A stretch of 64,000 bases of DNA from Actinomadura parmotrematis (lineage in GTDB: Bacteria; Actinomycetota; Actinomycetes; Streptosporangiales; Streptosporangiaceae): positions 1 to 64,000 of the forward strand of contig NZ_JAIBOA010000026.1 in assembly GCF_019458805.1 (NCBI RefSeq), in the 5' to 3' direction. The notes below the pieces were generated by a model. The model ran no database searches, was not told the origin of the DNA, and saw only the letters and a program-made list of their open reading frames with translations. How positions within the stretch are numbered: the first letter of the stretch is position 1; every line of letters starts with the position of its first letter. Shown here piece after piece: positions 8,577-17,062 of this stretch. A program made the translations under genes and the position numbers.

Positions 8577-8762
8577 CTAAATGCCACCGGCGCCGTTGTC
8601 GCGATGCTCGCGCAGTGCCGCGCGGATCTCCGCCGGATCGAACCTGATTTGCTGCCCGACCTTGTAGTACGGGAACTGTTCCCGGTAGTTCTCGTACACC
8701 CAGGACTTCTTTTTCCGCAGGAAACGCGCCAGATCGTCTATCGTCCACAGTTCTGCCGTCAT
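8577..8762 (-). CDS. xis: Excisionase-like MerR/HTH_17 DNA-binding protein
   Basis: 61 residues, ATG at 8762. The sequence MTAELWTIDDLARFLRKKKS followed by WVYENYREQFPYYKVGQQIRFDPAEIRAALREH split over a winged helix is the typical HTH_17 fold: helix-turn-helix, then a short wing with YKVGxxxRF. Such proteins lie next to the integrase in pSAM2-like elements and bend DNA so that the integrase excises. The gap of about 340 bases between it and the integrase start contains no gene I can support. Confidence 0.82.
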   Translation of the reverse strand: MTAELWTIDDLARFLRKKKSWVYENYREQFPYYKVGQQIRFDPAEIRAALREHRDNGAGGI

Positions 8763-8838
8763 GCGTTCCACCCCTGCCCCCGGGCCGCCGTGCGAGCCGC
8801 CCCCCTTGGACCCGCACGGCGCCCCGCTCACTGCCGCG

Positions 8839-9864
8839 TCACCGCGCCACGATCCGGCACGCCATGTCCGCCGCCGCCTCCCACTGGCACGGCGGCTCAC
8901 CGGCCCGCTTGAGGGTCCGATCCAGGATGAGCGCGGCGCGTCGCATTACCGCCTCTTCCATGTCGCCGGGCTCCTGCCAGATGTGCAGGAGCTGCACGAG
9001 CAGCACGTTTCCGACCTGGAGGTAGTCCACGACGCGGGTCAAGATGGCCCGCTCGCGCCATCTGCTGTCGGGGTAGGTGACGCGCTCGCGGACGCGCATC
9101 GACTGCCAGCCCGGACCGGAGTCGCGGCCCAGGATCTTCCAATGCTGCGTGTTCTCCAGCGCGTAATACGTCCCGGAGATGTGGGCTCGCGGGGTACTGT
9201 GCTTCGCCGGGCACTTGGCCGCCCGCCCGGCCAGGGCCCGCCACGTCGCGCCCGCCTGCTCACCGCTGGAGTAGGCGACCGCCTGAACGGTGTAGCCGTC
9301 GTGCGCGTCCGCCCCCTTCGGGATGCGCTTGGACACGTTGCCCGTCTCCACCAGCGTCCCGGGCACCCGCCAGCCGTTCCACCCGCACCCGACCACCCCG
9401 GCCGTGACGATGAACCCCAGCCGCCACCGCCGCAGACTGGACCCTCCGGTGAACCCGACCGCTTTCCCGGGGGTGAGCGCCTTGCGGATCTCGCCCGTGG
9501 TCAGCGTCGGATAGAAGATCGTTTCCGGTCCCGGACCGCCGCCGTCCGCTCCACCCGAGCCGCCCCCCGTGCCGCCGCCCGTGCCGCCCGTCTGCGGCGC
9601 CACCTGCCCGGTCCGGGCGACCTGCACCCCGCCGGGCACCAGCGCCAGCGCCATGCACGCCAGCCCCAGCAGCACGCCCACCAGGACCACGACCCGCCGC
9701 CACTGCCGCGCCACCGCACCCAGCATCCGGCCCGCGCCCGTGTCCACCGCCGCCAGCCCGCGCAGCAGCACCCGCCCGGCCGCGCCGCCCCTCGCTACCA
9801 CCGCCGCCCACGCCCTACGGCCGGCGGAACCGGCCTTCTGGCTCGCTCTGTCACGCACCCGCAT
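8839..9864 (-). CDS. Membrane-anchored protein with extracytoplasmic domain (AICE)
   Basis: 341 residues. A basic N-terminal region is followed by one strong membrane helix at about 58-76 (VVVLVGVLLGLACMALALVP). A Gly/Ser-rich linker follows at about 88-112, and then a folded domain to the end. The domain contains several Trp and Cys and a YTVQAVAYSSGEQAGATWRAL stretch vaguely like PknH-type extracellular sensor domains; that likeness is tentative. The start overlaps the end of the DUF4282-like gene by 14 bases, so translation is probably coupled. A role in intermycelial spread or mating-pore function would suit its place, but this is inference. Confidence 0.65.
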   Translation of the reverse strand: MRVRDRASQKAGSAGRRAWAAVVARGGAAGRVLLRGLAAVDTGAGRMLGAVARQWRRVVVLVGVLLGLACMALALVPGGVQVARTGQVAPQTGGTGGGTGGGSGGADGGGPGPETIFYPTLTTGEIRKALTPGKAVGFTGGSSLRRWRLGFIVTAGVVGCGWNGWRVPGTLVETGNVSKRIPKGADAHDGYTVQAVAYSSGEQAGATWRALAGRAAKCPAKHSTPRAHISGTYYALENTQHWKILGRDSGPGWQSMRVRERVTYPDSRWRERAILTRVVDYLQVGNVLLVQLLHIWQEPGDMEEAVMRRAALILDRTLKRAGEPPCQWEAAADMACRIVAR

Positions 9865-10234
9865 GTCCCTGTCCCTTCGCTGCGTTGCCCGTCGTGTTCG
9901 TCGCCCTGTCCGGTGTCTCGCGCCGGTCGGGCATGGCTTGGGGTGCGCGGCCCCGGCTGAACGCCATCAGCACCCATTCGCACGTCACCCGAACGCCCAG
10001 CACTCCGACCACGCCGCCCGCCAGCACCGGCGGCGCGAACAGCCACCAGCCCGCCCCCAGCCAGGCCGCCATCCCGGCCACCACCGCCAGGGCGGCCAGC
10101 GTCGCCGCGCCCACCAGCGCGACCCCCGCCACGTACAGGACCGAGATCAACCGGAAGGTCACCATCTGCCGGAATCCCACGTCCGCCAGGCCCGACAGCA
10201 GGCCCCGCGCCCGGTACGGCCCGCTTCCGCCCAT
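9851..10234 (-). CDS. DUF4282-like two-helix membrane protein (AICE)
   Basis: 127 residues. FRQMVTFRLISVLYVAGVAL and a second helix (LFAPPVLAGGVVGVLGVRVTCEWVLMAF) match the DUF4282 pattern of two membrane helices. Its ATG (10234) shares a base with the preceding gene's stop (TGATG), a sign of coupled translation. In conjugative plasmids and AICEs, small membrane proteins at this position are often called Spd and help spread through the mycelium. That role is inferred from position only. Confidence 0.7.
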   Translation of the reverse strand: MGGSGPYRARGLLSGLADVGFRQMVTFRLISVLYVAGVALVGAATLAALAVVAGMAAWLGAGWWLFAPPVLAGGVVGVLGVRVTCEWVLMAFSRGRAPQAMPDRRETPDRATNTTGNAAKGQGHAGA

Positions 10235-10449
10235 CAGCCCCACCACCCGCAGGCGTCCGCCAGCAGCCCCACCGGCAGCACCACCAGCAGCCCGAACGCC
10301 ACCGCCGACCACCACAGGCGGGGGAAGCGGTGCCGCAGCGGCACCCGGAACCGGATCGTCATCCGCCCGCCACCGCTGCCCCCGGCGACCCGGCGGACCA
10401 GCAGCACCAGCAGCACCAGGCCGACCAGGACCCCCAGCGCGTCACCCAT
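10234..10449 (-). CDS. Small membrane protein (AICE, Spd-like)
   Basis: 71 residues, ATG at 10449. One helix at the extreme N-terminus (LGVLVGLVLLVLLV) and another near the C-terminus (SAVAFGLLVVLPVGLLADAC), joined by a basic loop. The start overlaps the end of the replication gene by 8 bases, and the end touches the DUF4282-like gene. No family recognised. Confidence 0.65.
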   Translation of the reverse strand: MGDALGVLVGLVLLVLLVRRVAGGSGGGRMTIRFRVPLRHRFPRLWWSAVAFGLLVVLPVGLLADACGWWG

Positions 10450-12040
10450 TGCCGTCACCGGCCCGGCTCGCCACGGCCAGGTCCCGCGCCTCTCGCCACG
10501 CGGCGTGATCCCTGGCGAGCGAGGCCGCCAAGTCCGCGTCTCCCAGCCGCGCCCAGCCCTGACCACCGAACGTCCACGACCGCAGGATCACCGTGGAGTC
10601 CCCGCCCGAGCGCTCCGCCGCCCGCGCCGCCGCCCACGGATCACCCGCACCCGAGCTGGACCGGTCGGCCGACCGGTCGGACCGCCAGGCCCGCCGGACC
10701 GCCCGCAGCGCCCCCAGCGTCATCGCGTACCGGCGCGACTTGGACGCGAAATGGCCCCGGAATCCGAGCGTGTGGGGGTAGTCGTTCAGCCGCAGCCTCG
10801 CCAGCTCCGGCCGCGCCCCGAGCCGGAAACACTCCTGCACCAGCAGCGACACGTGAGCCGACACCCGCCGCAGGACCGCGCGCCCCTCCGTGCGCCCGAA
10901 CCGGCGGGGCGGGAGACCGGCCAGCACGTCACCGGCGCTCTTGGTGGCGTATTTGGCCAGGTAGCCCACCACCCGGCCCGGATCGGTCACCGGCACCGCG
11001 TCCACCTGGCCGCCCCACCGCGCCGTCCGCGCCACCCCGCCGCCCGAACCACCCGCCACCGGCAGCCGGACCGCCACCCGGCCCGCCGCGTCCTTCACCG
11101 CCGCCGCCAACGTCCCCGCGTCCGCCCACCCCGGCGGCGCCACCACACCGTCCCCACTGTCCGCGCCGTCGGTGTTCACCCCGTCCAGGCGCATCACCGC
11201 GTGCAGATGCACCGCGCCCCGCCGCTGGTATTCGGCCACCTTGACGTAGGAGACCCGCAGCAGCCCCCGCACCGCCCGCACCGTGACCCGCTCGCCGGTC
11301 GCCGCCGACCCCGCCCGCGCCAGCGCCCGATAGGTGTAGATCACGAACCGCCGCCACAGTTCGGGGACCACCCCGTGCCACATCACGTGACCGGCGTAGT
11401 CATAGCACTCGTAACACAGCGGCGTCCCCGTACGGGGATCATCGGAGGCGTGCCAGGCGTCGCACCACCGCCGATAGCCGTGCGCGCAGTGCGGGCGCCC
11501 CGACCGAGGACGGCACGGCCCGCCCGGCTCACCCGCCGACCGGTGCACCGCCCCGAAGGACGGCGCGGTGAGGGTGGCGAACACCACCGGGTGAGCGCTC
11601 ACGCTCGCCGGTACCGCGTCCGCGCCGTCCGCCAGCACCCCCACGCGCCCGGCCAGACCCGCCCGGATCAGGTGCCGCAGGTCCGCCCGGTACCGAGCCG
11701 CGCACGGCGGGCACACCGCCTCCCGCCGGTCCCCACACGCGATCAGCAACACCCCGTCCGGCTCACCGGCCGAGGAGAACGACCCCAGCACCGCGCCCGT
11801 ACTGGTGTCCACCGCGTCCGCGCCCCCGTGGATGCGGACCGGCCGGACACAGTGCCCGGTGTGCTCCACCTGCCGCCGCCACGCCGCCCAGCCCGCGCCG
11901 TCACCGACCCGCGCCAGCATCCCCGCCAGCACCCCGCCCGTGACCCCGCCGGTCGCCGGGGGCGCGGGCGCCGGCCGCACCAGCCCCGTCCGCAGGGTGC
12001 GGAGCGTGCGGGCGGAGTGCCGCCGGCCCCCGCTCACCAT
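10442..12040 (-). CDS. repSA: RepSA-like rolling-circle replication initiator
   Basis: 532 residues from ATG at 12040, which overlaps the stop of the upstream small gene. The metal-binding HUH motif appears as GAVHLHAVMRLDG (His278 and His280). YLAKYATKS near 360-368 supplies candidate nicking tyrosines, and several Cys pairs (CPPC at about 110, and CYECY) suggest a zinc site. This matches the RepSA family that replicates pSAM2-type elements by the rolling-circle mode after excision. The HUH nuclease nicks a double-strand origin, usually within or near the gene. I could not locate the origin by eye. Confidence 0.88.
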   Translation of the reverse strand: MVSGGRRHSARTLRTLRTGLVRPAPAPPATGGVTGGVLAGMLARVGDGAGWAAWRRQVEHTGHCVRPVRIHGGADAVDTSTGAVLGSFSSAGEPDGVLLIACGDRREAVCPPCAARYRADLRHLIRAGLAGRVGVLADGADAVPASVSAHPVVFATLTAPSFGAVHRSAGEPGGPCRPRSGRPHCAHGYRRWCDAWHASDDPRTGTPLCYECYDYAGHVMWHGVVPELWRRFVIYTYRALARAGSAATGERVTVRAVRGLLRVSYVKVAEYQRRGAVHLHAVMRLDGVNTDGADSGDGVVAPPGWADAGTLAAAVKDAAGRVAVRLPVAGGSGGGVARTARWGGQVDAVPVTDPGRVVGYLAKYATKSAGDVLAGLPPRRFGRTEGRAVLRRVSAHVSLLVQECFRLGARPELARLRLNDYPHTLGFRGHFASKSRRYAMTLGALRAVRRAWRSDRSADRSSSGAGDPWAAARAAERSGGDSTVILRSWTFGGQGWARLGDADLAASLARDHAAWREARDLAVASRAGDGNG

Positions 12041-12345
12041 CCCGGCTCCCCGCCGCCCGCCACGGGTCCGCTGACCGGCCGGGCGTGCCGACCGTGCGCG
12101 GCGTGCCCGTAGACGTAGCGCCACGCGCACCACATCAACGCGTAGAAGTCGGGGGAGTCGTCCTCCACTGCCGGGAACTCGTGCGCGGCCAGCACCTCCG
12201 CCAGGTCCCGCACCAGGTCCGCCGAGAACCGTTCGTCACGTCCGCTCTGCGGCCGCTCCACCGGGTAGACCCGGCCCGCCGCCTTGTCCGCGCACGGGCA
12301 CACCCCGCCCGCCGATCTGCTGCCGTGCCCTACCGCCTTGGCCAT
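12034..12345 (-). CDS. Small acidic AICE protein of unknown function
   Basis: 103 residues, ATG at 12345. The centre reads RFSADLVRDLAEVLAAHEFPAVEDDSPDF in part, followed by YALMWCAWRYVYG. The N-terminal part has a CPC pair and basic residues. Small proteins of this type, with an LAxxLxxxxFP...DF segment, commonly sit between tra and rep in AICEs. It is translationally coupled to the replication gene (stop at 12034-12036, Rep start at 12040). Function unknown. Confidence 0.65.
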   Translation of the reverse strand: MAKAVGHGSRSAGGVCPCADKAAGRVYPVERPQSGRDERFSADLVRDLAEVLAAHEFPAVEDDSPDFYALMWCAWRYVYGHAAHGRHARPVSGPVAGGGEPGW

Positions 12346-12426
12346 GCCGTCACCGCCGTCCGTCGAAGGGGAGCCCCGGCACGGGCGGGCGGGCACGCTG
12401 CCGCCCACCCCGCCCGCGCGGAGCGT

Positions 12427-12487
12427 TCAGAAGAAGAGGAGGGAAGAGGAGGGAAGAGGGGGAGAGAAGGAGGGGCAGCCGGAGGGA
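12427..12487 (+). other. Purine-rich tract between tra and rep
   Basis: About 60 bases almost entirely G and A on the plus strand, with GGGAAGAGGA-type repeats. It sits in the only sizeable gap (12346-12494) of the transfer/replication operon. On the transcribed strand it is a pyrimidine tract. Purpose unknown; it could form unusual DNA structure or slow transcription. Confidence 0.6.
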
Positions 12488-12494
12488 CGGGGTC

Positions 12495-13916
12495 CTAGAC
12501 CCAGTCCTCACCGCCGACCAGCCGCCGCAGCGCCACCCCGCGCGCCACCACGTCGGTGATCTCGTTGTCGCTGAGGTAGAAGGACTTGCACAGCCGGGGG
12601 TGGCCCCCTTCGGCGTGCAGCAGGCCCACACCGCGCGTGCGCACGTCGATGTCCGCCGCGCTGTACCCGGCCGAGGCCATCCCCGCGCCGAGAATGGTGT
12701 CGGAGACATCGCGGGTCGTACACCGCATCGCCCACCGGTAGCCCACCAGGTCCCGCAGCGTCGAAGGCACCACGTCCGCCGAGGGTTTCTGCGTGGCCAG
12801 GCACGCCACGATCCGCGCCGCCCGGCCCCGCGCCACCAGGTCCACCGCCAGCGCGTTGTAATGCTTGGACGCCTTGCGATCGGTTGAGGCGGTGAAGAAC
12901 CGCAGCTCGTCCACCACGTACAGGCTCAGCGGACCGTCGGCGGCCGTCAGCACCCGCCGCCCCGCCGACTCCAGCAGCTCATACCGCTGATCCATGATCT
13001 TGATCAGGTCTTCGGCCTGCCCGATCGCCTGATCCATGTCGCCGTAGACGATCCGGTTCATGACCGGCCGCCACAGCGCCAGTTCCACCCGCTTGGCGTC
13101 CGCGCCCCAGATTTCGCACGAGGGGTCCAGCGCCGCCGCCCCCAGCAGCAGCGACAAGGCCGCGCTCTTGCCCGCCTCCGGCTCACCTCCCAGCAGGATG
13201 TTCTTGCCCTCCAGCTTGAGCGTGAGCGTCTGCCCCATGTCGTCCACCGCGACCGGGATCGGGTCGCGGACATTGCGCGGACCGCCGCCCGCCCACGGCC
13301 ACCGGATCGGCAGCGACACCCCAGGATCGTCGGGATTGGCGAACGGGTCGCGCCGCACGATGTCCACGTGCGCCCGGTCCGCCCGGTCGCTGTCGCGGCG
13401 GACCCGTACCTCACGCACCGACAGCAGCGCCGCCACCGTTTCGGCCGCGTCCTCCAGATCACCGGCCGTCGAGCCGCGCGGCACCCGCACCGTCAGCCGG
13501 TCACCACCGGGCACCACCACGTCCCGCACGATGCGAAAGACCCGGTCGTTGACCGTGGTCAGGTTGGCGAACCGGCACGCCCGGTCCCAGTGGCGCCGCA
13601 GCCGCGCCCGCCGAAGGGTGCGGGCCGCCCGGCGCCGGCAGACCGGCACCGAGCACACCACCAGCGCCAGCCCCCAGGGCGCCGCCACCGCCCCGGCCCA
13701 GCCGGTCACCAGCCAGCCCGCACCCGCCAGCACCACCAGCAGGCCCACCGCCGCCAGCTCACGACGCCACAGCCACGACGGCCGGATCACCCACAGGATC
13801 AGCGCCGAACCCACCGTCAGCCGAGCCCGCACCGGCAGATCCGGACGCTGCCGCACCGGGGGCAGGCCCACACTCCCCGGCGCCTGCACCCCGCTCATGC
13901 GCTGCGGACGACTCAC
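12495..13916 (-). CDS. traSA: TraB/TraSA-type FtsK/SpoIIIE DNA translocase
   Basis: 473 residues from GTG at 13916, overlapping the upstream stop as GTGA. Two membrane helices lie at about 55-92. Walker A is GGEPEAGKS (about 243-251) and Walker B is LSLYVVDEL (about 330-338), followed by an FTASTDRKASKHYNALAVDL segment and the C-terminal ATQKPSADVVPSTLRDL motif of FtsK-like motors. In AICEs and Streptomyces plasmids this single protein moves double-stranded DNA from donor to recipient hyphae. Its operon partners are the SCO3933-like gene upstream and rep/xis/int downstream. No winged-helix gamma domain of the chromosomal FtsK is obvious. Confidence 0.9.
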   Translation of the reverse strand: MSRPQRMSGVQAPGSVGLPPVRQRPDLPVRARLTVGSALILWVIRPSWLWRRELAAVGLLVVLAGAGWLVTGWAGAVAAPWGLALVVCSVPVCRRRAARTLRRARLRRHWDRACRFANLTTVNDRVFRIVRDVVVPGGDRLTVRVPRGSTAGDLEDAAETVAALLSVREVRVRRDSDRADRAHVDIVRRDPFANPDDPGVSLPIRWPWAGGGPRNVRDPIPVAVDDMGQTLTLKLEGKNILLGGEPEAGKSAALSLLLGAAALDPSCEIWGADAKRVELALWRPVMNRIVYGDMDQAIGQAEDLIKIMDQRYELLESAGRRVLTAADGPLSLYVVDELRFFTASTDRKASKHYNALAVDLVARGRAARIVACLATQKPSADVVPSTLRDLVGYRWAMRCTTRDVSDTILGAGMASAGYSAADIDVRTRGVGLLHAEGGHPRLCKSFYLSDNEITDVVARGVALRRLVGGEDWV

Positions 13917-14722
13917 CACGCACCCCCACCCGAACCGCCCGAACCGCCGTCCGACCCGTCGCCCGTGCCGCTTCCCGAGTCATCGCGCACCGTGTCGTCC
14001 GAGCCGTTGTAGCGGGCGCCGTGCCGGATGCCCGGCCAGCCCATCCCCTCCACCGCGCGGCCACCGGCCCACGCGCCGCCCGCGCCCCGGATCACCCCGT
14101 TGACCATCGTGGCGTCCGCCGGGTTGGCCGCCGGGTTGTGCGGGGCGCCGTCGCGGACCGTGGTGTCCGCCCACAGCGCCGACCCCGCCACCAGCGACCC
14201 GAACCCGCCGTTGCCGCCGTTGGGAAGACCGTGCACCGACCGTGACCGCCACCGCTCCCACGCCCGCGCCCGCCGCGTGTGCAGCTCCACCCAGACCCGA
14301 TCGGGCACCAGCGCCACCACCAGGTCCGCCACCGGCACCGGCCGCCCGTCGACCAGCCCGTCAGCGTCCAGCGGCGCCCACGCCGTCCGCCCCCACGCCG
14401 TCACGCTCGCCCACCCGTGCGGGGTCTCCCCGCCGGTCCGCTCGGGGACGTTCTCCAGCAGCCCGACCGCCAGCCCGGCCAGCACCGCGCGGCGCCGCCG
14501 ACGCTCGCGCGGCTGTACCCGCATGGTCCACGTCGGTCCCGCCGGTTCGGTCATGGAGTAGATCACCCGCACCGGCCCCGTGACCCCGGCCGTGATCACA
14601 TACCCCGCCAGGCCGCCATCCCAGGCATCGGCCATCCCCACCGCCACCGCCAGGTCCGGAGGCATCACCACGCGCCCCCGCAGCAGGTCCCCGCCCCGCT
14701 GCCCGCCGCCCGCCGCGCTCAC
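13913..14722 (-). CDS. AICE protein of unknown function with Gly/Ser-rich tail
   Basis: 269 residues, GTG start overlapping the previous stop as GTGA. Residues 1-165 look folded (VVMPPDLAVAVGMADAWDGG..., then VWVELHTRRARAWERW). From about 180 the chain is low-complexity, ending in a run of Gly, Ser and Asp (about 245-267), so the C-terminus is probably disordered. No membrane helix. I do not recognise a family. Its place just before tra suggests a role in transfer or regulation. Confidence 0.65.
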   Translation of the reverse strand: MSAAGGGQRGGDLLRGRVVMPPDLAVAVGMADAWDGGLAGYVITAGVTGPVRVIYSMTEPAGPTWTMRVQPRERRRRRAVLAGLAVGLLENVPERTGGETPHGWASVTAWGRTAWAPLDADGLVDGRPVPVADLVVALVPDRVWVELHTRRARAWERWRSRSVHGLPNGGNGGFGSLVAGSALWADTTVRDGAPHNPAANPADATMVNGVIRGAGGAWAGGRAVEGMGWPGIRHGARYNGSDDTVRDDSGSGTGDGSDGGSGGSGGGAW

Positions 14723-15078
14723 TTGGCCGCGCCCTTAACGGTCGAGCCACCCGCCGGGCCGGGCTGTCCCTCCGGACCGCCCAGCGGCTCCAGCCGCTCC
14801 ACCGTCCACCAGGTGATCGACTCCCCGCGCCGCTCCATCGCGTTGAGGACCAGCCCGACCGGCCGTACGAACGTCGCCTGGGTCAGGCCCGGGTCGCCCA
14901 CCACGCTCACCCGCAGCGGCGCCGACCCGTCCGGCCCCATCGCCAGCAGCCGCACCTGAAACAGCGGCGCCCCCGTCTCCTTGTCCACCTTCGGGTCACC
15001 GGACTCGAAGTCGCGCCGCGCTTCGGGCGTCTCCGCCACCAGCCACGTCACGCCGTCCGTCACGATCTGAAACTGCAT
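14719..15078 (-). CDS. SCO3933-family regulatory protein (AICE activator-like)
   Basis: 119 residues, ATG at 15078 (MQFQIVTDGVTWLVAETPEA). The middle DPKVDKETGAPLFQVRLLAMG and the VGLVLNAMERRGESITWWTVERLEPL end match the small beta-rich protein named SCO3933 family, found beside a GntR gene in many AICEs. I believe it is related to Pra, the pSAM2 activator of replication, integration and excision; that link is from memory. It is the first gene of the minus-strand operon and starts directly at the operator array that the divergent GntR gene also uses. Confidence 0.72.
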   Translation of the reverse strand: MQFQIVTDGVTWLVAETPEARRDFESGDPKVDKETGAPLFQVRLLAMGPDGSAPLRVSVVGDPGLTQATFVRPVGLVLNAMERRGESITWWTVERLEPLGGPEGQPGPAGGSTVKGAAK

Positions 15079-15111
15079 CCTCGTTGCCTCCCACATCGCC
15101 CACCCCGAACG

Positions 15112-15205
15112 CCCCAAGATTTGGGGTATGACACCCCAAAGTGTCGGCCGGTTAGGGACACCGCAAACGTGGAGGCCCCAAGCTTTGGGGCACTAGACTT
15201 TGGGG
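15112..15205. promoter_or_regulatory. Operator array between the SCO3933-like and KorSA-like genes
   Basis: Two identical-arm palindromes, CCCCAA-N3-TTGGGG, at 15112-15126 and 15176-15190. There are also two half-sites, CCCCAAA at 15134-15140 and TTGGGG at 15200-15205. They fill the 160-bp gap between divergent genes. GntR repressors of the KorSA type bind such repeats to silence both their own gene and the replication-transfer operon. The repeats are seen; the binder is inferred. Confidence 0.72.
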
Positions 15206-15238
15206 TGATCTCATTCGCGCTGATCACAACGGATAAGG

Positions 15239-16174
15239 GTGGCCACATTGGGACAGAAGAAGCCGTTTCCCCCAAGCTCAGGCCGCACCACCCTTAGTGA
15301 CGCGCCGAAGCTGTACCTGACTATCCGTGATCAGATCATTGACGCGATCCGCTCCGGGCACTATCCGGCCGGAACGCGGCTCCCCACCCGCGCGCAGATC
15401 GAACAGCACTGGCAGGTCTCCGACTCCACCAGCAAGCGCGTTCAGGCCGAACTTCTCCAGTCCGGATGGGCGGTGCAAGACAGCACGCGCGGCTACCTCG
15501 CCACCACCGGTCCCGAGGGCGCCGACAGCGCAGCACCCATGCCGCCCGGCTTCGCCGACGCCACCGCCCCCGATCCCCGCACCGGCGCCGGATCAGGCCC
15601 TCATGCCGTCCCGGCCGTGCTCCCCGCCCAGCGCACCGACCTGCCCACGCCCAGCAGCGGGCCGCGCCCCCTGCCCCGCCCCGCCCACACCATCACCCTG
15701 CGCGGGCAGATCCCCGAGCCGATGACCTCAACCCACCTGGTCAGCGTCAGCTACGAGGCCCCGCCCGCCACCGTCGTCTACGCCTTGGCGTTGCGCCCCA
15801 GCGCCGCCCACATCCTTGTCCGCCGCCAGGTCATCGCCGACCCCACCGGCCGCATCGCCCTGGAGATCCGCACCAGCTACACCCCTGGTGTCTACCCCGA
15901 CAGCCCCCTAGCCCAGAGCCAGCCCATCCCCGGCCCCTGGCCCGATGCGCTAGCCGTCCACCTGAACCTTCGCCCCGCCACCAGCCGCACCGACGTCACC
16001 GCCCACCACCCCACGCCCTACCAGGCCAGCATCCTCAACCTGGACTCCACCGCCATCGTGCTCGTCCGCGACGTCACCCTCTACACCACACACGGCGACC
16101 CCATCGACCACACCGTCAGCGTGTGGCCCGCCGACTCCACCCGCATCACCGACACCGCCCCCGCCAACAGCTAA
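15239..16174 (+). CDS. korSA: KorSA-like GntR-family regulator
   Basis: 311 residues, GTG start. An N-terminal winged helix-turn-helix spans about 22-85 (YLTIRDQIIDAIRSGHYPAGTRLPTRAQIE, with the recognition part DSTSKRVQAELLQSGW). A long Pro/Ala-rich linker (about 95-155) is unusual. A UTRA-like ligand domain follows to about 305. It is divergent from the transfer operon, as KorSA is in pSAM2, where it represses the activator. The operator array lies immediately upstream. No gene is visible between its end and 16296. Confidence 0.82.
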   Translation: MATLGQKKPFPPSSGRTTLSDAPKLYLTIRDQIIDAIRSGHYPAGTRLPTRAQIEQHWQVSDSTSKRVQAELLQSGWAVQDSTRGYLATTGPEGADSAAPMPPGFADATAPDPRTGAGSGPHAVPAVLPAQRTDLPTPSSGPRPLPRPAHTITLRGQIPEPMTSTHLVSVSYEAPPATVVYALALRPSAAHILVRRQVIADPTGRIALEIRTSYTPGVYPDSPLAQSQPIPGPWPDALAVHLNLRPATSRTDVTAHHPTPYQASILNLDSTAIVLVRDVTLYTTHGDPIDHTVSVWPADSTRITDTAPANS

Positions 16175-16295
16175 CCCACCGCCAGCACCCCGCACGTGCC
16201 GGGGCAGCGGGCACTACGTCCGCACCCGCTCACACGGAAGGTGCCCGGTGCCGGGTGCGCCGGCCGACCTCCCTCCGGTCGCCCCTACGGGGCCG

Positions 16296-16688
16296 CTACG
16301 CGGGCTCCGCCGGCCCACCCTCACCACCGCGCGACCCGTGTCCGCGGCCCCTCTGCCCGTCCGCACCATCCGCGCCGTCCGGGGCCGGGCCGGTCATGCC
16401 CACGCGCAGCGTCCGCGACGGCAGCTCACCGAACCGCTTCCGGTAGTCCTGCCGGAACCGCCGCACGTCCCGGTACCCCGCCGACCGCGCCACCTCGGCC
16501 ACCGTCCCGCGTTGCGGCATCAAGGCCAGCAGCGCCGCCCGCGCCCGCCCCAGCCGCACCGCCCGCAGCACCTCAGCCGGAGAACACCCCAGATACCGCG
16601 CCGTCAGCGCCGCCACCTCATCGGCCCCACAGCCCAGCGCCGCCACCATCTCCGCCACCGGAGCCGCCCGCCCGTAGTGCTCCCGCAC
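16296..16688 (-). CDS. Short AraC-type HTH regulator (AICE)
   Basis: 130 residues, GTG start directly after the stop of the preceding small frame. Residues 10-97 are an AraC DNA-binding domain without a sensor domain: VAALTARYLGCSPAEVLRAV, then TVAEVARSAGYRDVRRFRQDYRKRFGELP. The C-terminal 30 residues are Gly/Asp/Arg-rich and probably disordered. It is the last gene of the overlapping minus-strand operon. It may regulate element or host genes; the target is unknown. Confidence 0.72.
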   Translation of the reverse strand: MREHYGRAAPVAEMVAALGCGADEVAALTARYLGCSPAEVLRAVRLGRARAALLALMPQRGTVAEVARSAGYRDVRRFRQDYRKRFGELPSRTLRVGMTGPAPDGADGADGQRGRGHGSRGGEGGPAEPA

Positions 16689-16754
16689 TCACGCCACCAG
16701 CACAATCACCCGAGCCGGTACCACCACCAGCCCACCCGCGCCCGGCTCGGTCAT
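16689..16754 (-). CDS. 21-codon open frame linking two AICE genes
   Basis: ATG at 16754 overlaps the previous stop as ATGA. The frame reads MTEPGAGGLVVVPARVIVLVA and ends at 16689, right before the AraC-type start. It may be a true small hydrophobic peptide or only a coupling frame that carries ribosomes to the next gene. Confidence 0.35.
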   Translation of the reverse strand: MTEPGAGGLVVVPARVIVLVA

Positions 16755-17062
16755 AACGCCGTCCCCGGACCTAACTTGCGCACGCGCGCCGCCACCACGT
16801 CCGCCAGCACCGGGCACCGCCGCCACGTCACCCACCCCAGCGGCCCCCACCGGTCCGACTCCAACCGCCACCACATCCAGCCCCACCGCACCGACACCAC
16901 CGCCGCCGTCCCGGCCCACGCCCCCCGCACCCACACCCGCACTGACGCCTCATCACCGGCCACCCGCTCCACCGCCATCCCCCGCCGTAGCAGCAGGTGT
17001 TCCAACTCATCGGCCCGCACCTCCGCCACCTCACGCACCAGCCCCGCGACCAGCCTCCTCAC
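16751..17062 (-). CDS. Trp-rich AICE protein of unknown function
   Basis: 103 residues from GTG at 17062, overlapping the upstream stop as GTGA. The first 35 residues are a charged helix (VREVAEVRADELEHLLLRRG). The rest alternates Trp and charged residues (WGWMWWRLESDRWGPLGW), suggesting beta strands. No membrane span. I recognise no family. The chosen start makes the gene fit exactly between its neighbours, which supports it. Confidence 0.6.
   Translation of the reverse strand: MRRLVAGLVREVAEVRADELEHLLLRRGMAVERVAGDEASVRVWVRGAWAGTAAVVSVRWGWMWWRLESDRWGPLGWVTWRRCPVLADVVAARVRKLGPGTAL

Noticed and set aside
16689..16934. An 81-codon minus-strand frame in the AICE
   Set aside because: Only its last 21 codons lie outside the gene at 16751-17062, which has a better start and composition. 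The upstream part is a shadow of that gene.
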